Assembly (NCBI GenBank): GCA_031279735.1
Contig: JAITHX010000023.1
Coordinates: 1-10,442, forward strand
Length of the DNA stretch: 10,442 bases
Source of the DNA: Prevotellaceae bacterium
GTDB lineage: Bacteria; Bacteroidota; Bacteroidia; Bacteroidales; UBA932
Direction of reading: 5' to 3'
Shown one piece after another: positions 1 to 5,500 of the stretch. Numbering within the stretch: the stretch's first letter is position 1; every line of letters begins with the position of its first letter. Position numbers and translations under genes: made by a program. The notes under the pieces were generated by a model, which worked only from the letters and a program-made list of their open reading frames with translations, was not told where the DNA came from and did not search any database.

Positions 1-169
1 GGTTGAACTCGTCGGGAGGAAGAAACGGAACCGTTTCGAGATTTCGGGCGCGATATGTTCCCGACATGGTTTGCGCCACCACAGGCTCGCTGACGGCGGC
101 GGCTATTTCGTCAACAGTCTCGATAAGACGATCGAACGGAATCTGTGCGCCAATAGTTACGAATATCAT
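1..169 (-). CDS. Glycosyltransferase family 28 C-terminal-domain protein (PssE/EpsF/Alg13-like), 5' part only
   Basis: Only the first 56 codons are present; the gene runs off the left edge. The translated start reads MIFVTIGAQIPFDRLIETVD, followed by EIAAAVSEPVVAQTMSG and ending in ETVPFLPPDEFN. This matches the opening of small GT-B fold proteins with the Glyco_tran_28_C domain: an MIFVTxG strand and nucleotide-binding loop, then FDRLI, then a later F(L/I)xPxEF segment. Family members such as PssE and Alg13 are usually about 150-170 residues. They form the UDP-sugar-binding half of a two-part glycosyltransferase acting at the inner face of the cytoplasmic membrane, in exopolysaccharide or lipid-linked oligosaccharide synthesis. 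The ATG at 169-167 is chosen because the homology begins exactly there. The upstream DNA is AT-rich repeat without a clear ribosome binding site. The partner subunit, if any, lies outside the window. The family is fairly sure; the exact substrate cannot be told. Confidence 0.75.
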   Translation of the reverse strand, partial: MIFVTIGAQIPFDRLIETVDEIAAAVSEPVVAQTMSGTYRARNLETVPFLPPDEFN

Positions 170-176
170 TTTAGAA

Positions 177-200
177 ATTATGAATTATGAATTATGAATT
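177..200. repeat. 7-bp tandem array, unit ATTATGA (about 3.4 copies)
   Basis: Three perfect copies of ATTATGA are followed by ATT. They start 7 bp upstream of the glycosyltransferase start codon, so they occupy its 5' leader. The same heptamer in the opposite orientation (AATTCAT) recurs at 523-557. The two arrays thus form an inverted pair around the palindrome at 231-477. Confidence 0.85.
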
Positions 201-230
201 GCGAAAATTAAATTTATTCGACATTCTTTA

Positions 231-477
231 AAGGGATTGTGCGGTTCTTCACCGCGTCGCGGTGTTTTTTCACCGCAGAGGGCGCAAAGGCTTCGCAAGG
301 GGCGCAAGGGCTTCGCGTCCTTTGCGAAGGGCGTGCGGTTACGAGTCTTGAGGGCTTGACTCGCAGCCTCCGGCAACTTTGCGCAAAGGACGCGAAGCCT
401 CTGCGCCCCCTGCGAAGCCTCTGCGTCCTCTGCGGTGAAAAAACACCGCGACGCGCTGAATAACCGCACAATCCCTT
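231..477. repeat. Large imperfect palindrome with ~97-bp arms (copy 1)
   Basis: The arms run from about 231-327 and 381-477, around a central ~53-nt loop. The symmetry holds on one centre throughout: AAGGGATTGTGCGG at the left pairs with CCGCACAATCCCTT at the right, and GCTTCGCGTCCTTTGCG (310-326) pairs exactly with 382-398. The interior is built of degenerate ~10-bp words such as CGCAAAGG, CTTCGCG and CTCTGCG. These resemble the CTCTGCGxCCTCTGCGGTG-type dispersed repeats I recall from several bacterial phyla. A second copy lies at 1695-1898; its right flank matches this one over 40 bp (457-496 against 1895-1934) with one difference. Reading frames inside both strands are products of the repeat and not genes. 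It lies between divergent genes. Confidence 0.9.
250..270 (+). terminator. Terminator-like hairpin at the left end of palindrome copy 1
   Basis: CACCGC (250-255) and GCGGTG (259-264) form a 6-bp GC-rich stem with a 3-nt loop, directly followed by six Ts (265-270). This is the shape of a Rho-independent terminator for rightward transcription. The matching hairpin at the right end of the palindrome (about 438-458, minus strand) has one stem mismatch and six Ts. Confidence 0.55.
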
Positions 478-522
478 AATAAGGGAACAAGGGTGAATTT
501 TAATTCAAAATTCACACATAAT

Positions 523-557
523 AATTCATAATTTATAATTCGTAATTCATAATTTAT
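523..557. repeat. 7-bp tandem array, unit AATTCAT/AATTTAT (5 copies)
   Basis: Five contiguous heptamers: AATTCAT, AATTTAT, AATTCGT, AATTCAT, AATTTAT. The unit is the reverse complement of the array at 177-200. The last copy abuts the candidate promoter of the porin-like gene, so the array may supply its upstream promoter DNA. Confidence 0.85.
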
Positions 558-560
558 TTG

Positions 561-568
561 TATCTTTG
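561..568 (+). promoter_or_regulatory. Bacteroidetes-type -7 box, TATCTTTG, for the porin-like gene
   Basis: TATCTTTG matches the TAnnTTTG consensus of the Bacteroidetes primary sigma factor. No clean TTTG -33 element sits 19-21 nt upstream, where the 7-bp array lies (TTCG at 539-542 is the nearest match). Transcription would start near 575, leaving a leader of about 50 nt before the ATG at 624. Confidence 0.6.
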
Positions 569-623
569 TACGGCAATGAACTTGCGAATATCGAGTGTAT
601 ATTAATTCTTAAATAAAAAAGAT

Positions 624-1319
624 ATGAAAAGATTCATTTTGTTGACAATCGTCCCGCTTTTCTTTGTGAATGCGGCAATCGCGCGGGACTTTTCGGCTGG
701 CGCCGATTTGGTTTCGTCCTACGTGTGGAGAGGCTTGCATCTGAGCGGCACAAGCATCCAGCCTTCTCTGGGATTCTCCGCAGGTAATTTTTCAATTGGC
801 GCATGGGGCAGCATGCCCGTTGCCGACTTTCAAAGCTACAAGGAGTTTGACCTGAGCATCTCGTATCAAGTTGCCGGCTTCTCCATCGGTATCAACGACT
901 ATTGGATACCGAACGATAGCTCTTCCTATTTCAACTACGACAAGAACAAGGGCACCGCACACACGTTTGAAGCAAGCGTAGGCTACACTCTTCCCATAGA
1001 GAAATTTCCTCTCTCACTGTCGTGGAACACTAACTTCGCAGGTTTCGACGGAACAAAAAGCAACGGAAAAACAGCTTGGTCTTCCTATTTCGAGCTTTCT
1101 TATCCCTTTACCGTGAAGGAGGTCGCTCTCTCTGCATCCCTCGGACTGTCGCCGTGGGAAACCGACTATTACAACGCGCCCGGATTTTCCGTTATCAATA
1201 TTTCGCTCAAAGCGACAAAGGAAATCAAACTCGGCGGGTTCGCGCTTCCCGTTTGGGTGCAAACAATCCTGAATCCCCGCGCTGAGAACGTGTTTCTTGT
1301 GCTGGGAATATCGTTGTGA
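624..1319 (+). CDS. Outer-membrane beta-barrel protein, TorF-like putative porin
   Basis: 231 residues. Residues 1-20 are a Sec signal peptide: a Lys-Arg start, a hydrophobic core, and an AIA cleavage site before R21. The mature part is rich in alternating aromatic and polar strands with Gly turns, typical of a small barrel. Near residues 30-62 the pattern SSYVWRG...QPSLGF...GAWGS resembles the opening of the TorF/Gcw_chp family of putative porins (S.YVxRG...P.LQ.gf....GxWgS). It ends in VFLVLGISL, a plausible final strand, though without the usual terminal Phe. It stands alone: a repeat block upstream, hairpins downstream, and a convergent gene beyond. No substrate can be inferred. The weak point is that this family is recognised from the motif only; barrel location is more certain than the family name. 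Confidence 0.65.
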   Translation: MKRFILLTIVPLFFVNAAIARDFSAGADLVSSYVWRGLHLSGTSIQPSLGFSAGNFSIGAWGSMPVADFQSYKEFDLSISYQVAGFSIGINDYWIPNDSSSYFNYDKNKGTAHTFEASVGYTLPIEKFPLSLSWNTNFAGFDGTKSNGKTAWSSYFELSYPFTVKEVALSASLGLSPWETDYYNAPGFSVINISLKATKEIKLGGFALPVWVQTILNPRAENVFLVLGISL

Positions 1320-1346
1320 TCATCGTTATAAAGCAGTTATAAAGTT

Positions 1347-1391
1347 GTCCGGCTTCGGACGGTGTAGGGCGTCATTCGAATGGCGCCCTAC
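1347..1391. terminator. Two consecutive hairpins downstream of the porin-like gene
   Basis: GTCCG (1347-1351) pairs with CGGAC (1356-1360) across a GCTT loop. Directly after it, 1364-1391 is a near-perfect 28-nt palindrome (GTAGGGCGTCATTC then GAATGGCGCCCTAC) whose single mismatch would be a G-U pair in RNA. It begins about 28 nt after the stop codon. No T run follows, so an intrinsic terminator is possible but not typical; the palindrome could also be a dispersed repeat. Confidence 0.4.
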
Positions 1392-1441
1392 TTGTCTGAT
1401 ATAGTTATTTATTCGACTTTATAACCCCCGACATGGGGTGT

Positions 1442-1472
1442 CCAAAATACGTGGGCAAGTCTTAAAGTCTTC
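1442..1472 (+). repeat. Imperfect direct repeat, copy A
   Basis: CCAAAAT...GGGCAAGTCTTAAAGTCTTC recurs at 2009-2042 as CCAAAAT...GGTCAAGTCTTAAAATCTTC in the same orientation, with a 3-nt length difference and a few changes. The pair brackets the 1473-2008 block, which contains the other repeats. Confidence 0.65.
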
Positions 1473-1483
1473 CTCCCGTTTTT

Positions 1484-1505
1484 CACCGCGTTGCGGTGTT
1501 TTTTT
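1484..1505 (+). terminator. Terminator-like hairpin, isolated fragment of the palindrome end
   Basis: CACCGC (1484-1489), GTT loop, GCGGTG (1493-1498), then seven Ts (1499-1505). This is a good intrinsic terminator for the rightward porin-like gene, about 165 nt after its stop. The same hairpin opens both large palindromes, so this is a third, fragmentary copy of their end without the rest. Confidence 0.65.
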
Positions 1506-1533
1506 AACCGCTAAGGGATGTGTTAGAAATAAC

Positions 1534-1628
1534 TTAGCACACAGATGACACGGATGACGCAGATTTACGCGGATTCAAATCTGTGTAAATCCGTGTCATC
1601 TGCGTCATCTGTGTCATCTGTGTGCTAA
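1534..1628. repeat. Palindrome built from 9-bp units (TCATCTGTG type)
   Basis: The left half reads in 9-bp steps: CACAGATGA, CACGGATGA, CGCAGATTT, ACGCGGATT. The right half mirrors it (AAATCTGTG, AAATCCGTG, TCATCTGCG, TCATCTGTG, TCATCTGTG) with one extra unit. The ends are exact inverted TTAGCACACAG and CTGTGTGCTAA. A transcript would form one long hairpin. I recall sequences of this kind as dispersed intergenic repeats in several phyla; the copy number here cannot be judged from one window. Confidence 0.85.
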
Positions 1629-1696
1629 AAACCCGAACTACATCCTTTATAAGTGGTTCTACTGGGAATTGTGTGGGAAAAGTTTGCGTGTTTTTT

Positions 1697-1716
1697 CACC
1701 GCGTTGCGGTGTTTTT
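1697..1716 (+). terminator. Terminator-like hairpin at the left end of palindrome copy 2
   Basis: CACCGC (1697-1702), GTT loop, GCGGTG (1706-1711), then five Ts. It faces rightward, like the hairpins at 250 and 1484. Confidence 0.5.
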
Positions 1717-1874
1717 GTAACGCAATGGGCGCAAAGGCTTCGCAAAGGACGCAAGGGCTTCGCGTCCTTTGCAAAGAGCTCCGGCTGCCGGTCTTGATCC
1801 GCAACCTCCAATGACCTTGCGCAAAGGACGCGAAGCCCCTGCGCCCTCTGCGAAGCCTCCGCGCCCCTTGCGGT

Positions 1875-1896
1875 AAAAAAACACCGCGATGCGGTG
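1875..1896 (-). terminator. Terminator-like hairpin at the right end of palindrome copy 2, facing left
   Basis: On the minus strand CACCGC (1896-1891), ATC loop, GCGGTG (1887-1882), then seven Ts (1881-1875). The stem is perfect. It would stop leftward transcripts coming from the large lipoprotein gene, whose stop codon is about 660 nt away. Confidence 0.6.
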
Positions 1897-2008
1897 AATA
1901 ACCGCACAATCCCTTAACAAGGGAACAAGGGTGATGCTGTCCGGAGGCTGCTAAGGGCACTTTGAAAAATAAGGGTTTTATGACTTTTCCACACAATTCC
2001 CTGTAGAA

Positions 2009-2042
2009 CCAAAATTGTGAGTGGTCAAGTCTTAAAATCTTC
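2009..2042 (+). repeat. Imperfect direct repeat, copy B
   Basis: Second copy of the segment at 1442-1472, starting at the last two bases of the right terminal inverted repeat of the 1655-2010 element. Confidence 0.65.
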
Positions 2043-2062
2043 GCCGCGGGTTCATTGAAACT

Positions 2063-2203
2063 CTTATTTCCCAAGGGTTCCCTTAGTAGCATACAGGTTT
2101 TCGTCTCTTCTCGCCCTTATTCTCTTATTAAAGCTCTAATAAGGGAATAAGGGCGAGGAGAGACGAGAACCTGTATGCTACTAAGGGAACCTTTGGAAAT
2201 AAG
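2063..2203. repeat. Near-perfect palindrome, ~67-bp arms, 6-nt loop
   Basis: The left arm is 2063-2130 and the right arm 2137-2203, around the AAGCTC loop. For example CCTTAGTAGCATACAGGTTT (2081-2100) is mirrored by AACCTGTATGCTACTAAGG near 2169-2187. There is one single-base length difference and few mismatches. Its sequence is unrelated to the CACCGC-type palindromes except for shared AATAAGGG words. It would extrude as a cruciform or fold as one hairpin if transcribed. Confidence 0.9.
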
Positions 2204-2296
2204 GGCTTCTTCTACAATTACCCCGAGTGATTAGTGTCTGCCGGAGTTGGCCGGCTATCTCACAATTTTAACACGACAGAAGTATAACCGCTAACA

Positions 2297-2334
2297 GTGG
2301 TTAGTGGTTAGTGGTTAGTGGTTAGTGGTTAGTG
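2297..2334. repeat. 7-bp tandem array, unit GTGGTTA (~5.4 copies)
   Basis: Perfect GTGGTTA copies, in opposite orientation to the 28-copy array at 2369-2564 and 34 nt away from it. A single degenerate copy with similar flank (GATTAGTGTCTGCCGGA) lies near 2229-2245, against GGTTAGTGCCTGCGGAT at 2327-2343. Confidence 0.9.
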
Positions 2335-2368
2335 CCTGCGGATGAATCATGGAAAAGGAGCCGGATGG

Positions 2369-2564
2369 CACTAATCACTAACCACTAATCACTAACCACT
2401 AATCACTAATCACTAACCACTAATCACTAACCACTAATCACTAACCACTAATCACTAACCACTAACCACTAATCACTAACCACTAATCACTAACCACTAA
2501 TCACTAACCACTAATCACTAACCACTAACCGCTAACCACTAACCGCTAACCGCTAACCGCTAAC
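2369..2564. repeat. 7-bp tandem array, unit CRCTAAY, 28 uninterrupted copies
   Basis: 28 consecutive heptamers. The first part largely alternates CACTAAT and CACTAAC; the last six, next to the gene, alternate and then settle to CGCTAAC. The period is never broken. The array has no spacers, so it is not CRISPR. Its right end overlaps the last three sense codons and stop codon of the alpha-2-macroglobulin gene. It can pair with the opposed array at 2297-2334 as a stem of up to 38 bp. Confidence 0.95.
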
Positions 2565-5500
2565 CTCCACCCATTGTCCTGTATTATTAGCGCGGATAGA
2601 GGGGTCGTACATAGCTTCGACTTTGAAGGCGGGGAGATAAAATTTCCCCGTGTAGGTGGCGTTCAGTTTTACGAAGAACTGTTTTGTTTCGCCTGCATCG
2701 AGACTGAAATAGGTGAGAACCCTGTCGTCGCGGATGTCGCGATAATCGTACTCGCTCGAGTTTTTATCTTTTCCCGCGCTGAAGAGACGTTCGTTGAATA
2801 TTTCCCATCCGGAGGGGAATACTTCGGTGAGTGCGATATTGGTGTATTTTTCGCGCGACGGGCCTATGTTTGTAACTTTCACAACGGCGCGGAAGTCTGT
2901 CCCCCGTTCCAGTTTTGCGGGATCGACCGGAGTGTCGCCGATCATGTAGGCTACCGCGATTTTTATTTTGTTTTCGAAAGCTGCCTCTTGTCCGGCCGCA
3001 GGTATTCCGGTGGCGGTGATTTGGGCGAACACTGTGTTTTTGGATTTGTTTTCGAGTTCAAATTTGCCCGATGCAACGTTTCCCAGGTCTTCGGTCCAGA
3101 GCGGTTTCCGGGTATTTATCTTCTTTGTGTCCCCGCCGTCGATGGAGTAAGCGAGGTCGATGGACTTGTTTTCCTTGAGGCTTTCCGCGTATCGCGACAT
3201 GCCCATCAGGGCGTAAGCCGTCGTCTGGGTGCTCATTGTCTGGTCGGAATTGAGTTTTCGCGAGAGGGTTCGCACGAGTTCGAAGGCTTGCGATTCGCGC
3301 TTCATCAGGATCAGTGCGTCGAGAATCATAGCCATGTCCCTGACGCTCGATCCGTAGGTTTGGGAGAACGACGAGGTGTATTCCTTGACGTTCGTTTCGG
3401 CGCGCTCGATGAGCCCTGCGGCTACTTCGGTCTGTCCTGCCAGCGCATAAGCGGAAGCCAGCACCCAGCGCGCTTGGGCGGAGAGAGTTTTGTCGTTTTT
3501 CAGACGGTTCATGGCTCCGAGTTCGGGCGCTTTGGCTTTAGCCAGAGTGTATAGTCGGTAGGCTTGAATCAAGTCGGACTGATTGAAGAGCAGCGGGGAG
3601 GAAGGCGCGGAAGGCGCGGCGTGAGCAATTCGGGCGCGTGCCTTTTTCTGCTGGAACTTGAGCCAGTTCTGCTTCATTCCGCTCGGCAGGGAGAAGCCTT
3701 TTTTCTCGGCTTCGAGCATAAATTCGCCGGCATAGCTTGTTGCCCACTCGTCGCAGTAGCCTTGTCCGGGCCAGTACATGAAGCCGCCTTCGACGCCTGC
3801 GAAGCTCTTCAGTTTGTTTAGCGCGGCTTTGACGTTATAGGAAGCGGAGGACTTTTCCCGACTGCTCAATTCGGTCACCGAGTTGAGATAAAGTTGCGGA
3901 AAGGCGGCTGAAGTGGTCTGTTCCAGACATCCGTGGGGGTAGCGGATCAAATATTGCAGCCGTTCGCCCAGATTCAGGGCGGGAATGAACGATGCTTCGA
4001 TTCGGGCGGTGTTCGTGCCGTCGATGCCGGGCAGGGATTCGGAGATCGATTCCTTTTTGCCCGCTTCGAGCACTACGGAGCGGACTTTAGTAATAGGCGG
4101 ATTGGGCATGCGCACTTCGAGTTCTACATTATATTCGGACTGTTCGACGCCGCTGCGGGCGATTATTCGGATTTTGCCTGCTCCCGCCTTTTCATTTACT
4201 TTCAGTGCAAAGTGCGTCATTTCCTCGCCTGCGGAAGCGAAAGTCAGGGAATGTTTCTTTTCCGCGACGGAGAACAGTTCGTTGGTTTCGATGGAGATGT
4301 CAGCCTTATTTATTTTGCTGTCGGTTGCGAATACCGTTACGGGCAGATTTATTTCCTCGCCCGGAGCGAGAACGCGGGGCAGAGTGGCGACCACCATAAG
4401 CGGCTTTTTGACCGGAACGGACTTTTCGGCGAATCCGTAGGCTTTTCTGTTTCCGGCAACGAGCATTACCCTCACCGATCCGATGTAGTTGTGCATTTCG
4501 AGTTCGTGAGTGTTTTTGTTTCCCTTGTCGGCGGAGAACGGACCGATGAAGCGGACAACAGGTTTGAATCTATTGATTTTAGTTTTGCCGGCGGCTGCCG
4601 CGTCGCTGCCGCCAACGGCAAACAAGCGGTCGATGTGGCCTCCGTAGGCGCCTATCAGCGACGAATACAAGTCCCAGGTTTGCACGCCCAGCGCTTCTTT
4701 GGCATAAAAATAGCGCCACGGGTCAGGGGTTTTGAAACGGGTCAGATCAAGGAGACCTTCGTCCACTACGGCGAGCGTGTAGGTCATCGGCAGTCCGCGC
4801 GCTTCGCTCACAGTGATTTTATATTTTTCTTCGGGTTTGATGACTTCGGGGACTTCCAGCACCGGGTCGAGCTTTGTTTCGGGATCGACCACGTTCAGGG
4901 GAATGACTCCGAACATGCGGACAGGCAAATCGTTTTGCGTTTGGGCGTAAGGCTGCACCATAGAGATGGAGACATAGACGTTCGGCGTCATTTCGGGCGT
5001 AGTCTTGATTTCGATTTTGGTCTCGTTGTTCTTGCAGTCCACCCAGTAGGTATTCAGCACTTTGGTTCCGTTTTCTATGCTCACCAGAGCGCGGGCGGTG
5101 TTGGAGGAGGGGAAAACTATCAGTGCGGTTTCGCCGGTGTTGTAGGATTCCTTATCGCTTTCAAAAGCAAGCATTGTTACCTTTTCCTGCCCCTGTCGCG
5201 CCCTGCCGCCCCATCCGGGCCAGTCGTAGTAAGCCACCGTGGCTGCGCTGTGACCGCCGGCGGCGTCGGTAGCCTTTATGAGATAAAATCCGTATTCGCC
5301 GTGCAAAGCCTTGTAGGAAAACAACGCTCGTCCGCCGGAGGCTTTAACTGTTTCGCGATGAACAGAAGTTGAGTAGGAACTGTAGTTAAAGTCGGCTGAA
5401 GAGCTGTTGGACGAACTCCACCACCAGCTCCAGTCTAATTTATAGACCGAGATGGAGAGATTTTGGTTTTCGTTGACTGTTCGTCCGTTCTGGTCGAGGA

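Larger units (their letters stand above)
1695..1898. repeat. Large imperfect palindrome (copy 2), ~78-bp arms
   Basis: The arms are about 1695-1772 and 1821-1898 around a ~48-nt loop, on one symmetry centre: GCTTCGCGTCCTTTGC (1757-1772) pairs exactly with 1821-1836. It shares wording and right flank with copy 1 at 231-477 but lacks that copy's left outer segment (AAGGGATTGTGCGG). Confidence 0.9.
1655..2010. mobile_element. MITE-like element: ~26-bp terminal inverted repeats around palindrome copy 2
   Basis: The left end (1655-1681) begins GGTTCTACTGGGAATTGTGT. The right end (1985-2010) is its reverse complement with one substitution and one missing G. Between them lies the second large palindrome. 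There is no transposase, so if mobile it would be non-autonomous. I see no clear target-site duplication: the outside flanks are ATAAGT on the left and AAAATT on the right. An alternative is that the outer inverted repeat is simply an outer layer of the same fold-back repeat. Confidence 0.6.
1320..2552. other. 1.2-kb repeat-rich gene-free region between convergent genes
   Basis: No credible gene is seen on either strand; the open frames at 1625-2092 are made of the palindromic repeat. In order it holds: a short 11-bp-spaced duplication of TTATAAAG (1326 and 1337), two hairpins (1347-1391), a CCCC/GGGG mini-hairpin near 1426-1438, a terminator-like hairpin (1484-1505), a 9-bp-period palindrome (1534-1628), a 356-bp inverted-repeat-bounded element (1655-2010), a further palindrome (2063-2203), and two opposed 7-bp arrays (2297-2564). 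Both neighbouring genes point into it, so transcripts from both sides end here. Confidence 0.85.

Noticed and set aside
3..197. 64-codon plus-strand open frame at the left edge
   Set aside because: Lies opposite the glycosyltransferase start, whose family motif is on the minus strand.
185..471. Short open frames on both strands in the first palindrome
   Set aside because: Both strands give similar Arg/Ala/Phe-rich peptides because the DNA is palindromic. No start signals or known proteins.
1625..2092. 155-codon minus-strand open frame
   Set aside because: Composed of the terminal inverted repeats and palindrome copy 2; its translation repeats the spurious peptide of copy 1.
2369..2564. CRISPR array
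   Set aside because: Contiguous 7-bp units with no spacers and no cas genes.
2297..2564. Telomere-like repeat (TTAGTGG resembles eukaryotic TTAGGG types)
   Set aside because: It is internal, present in both orientations and flanked by bacterial genes.
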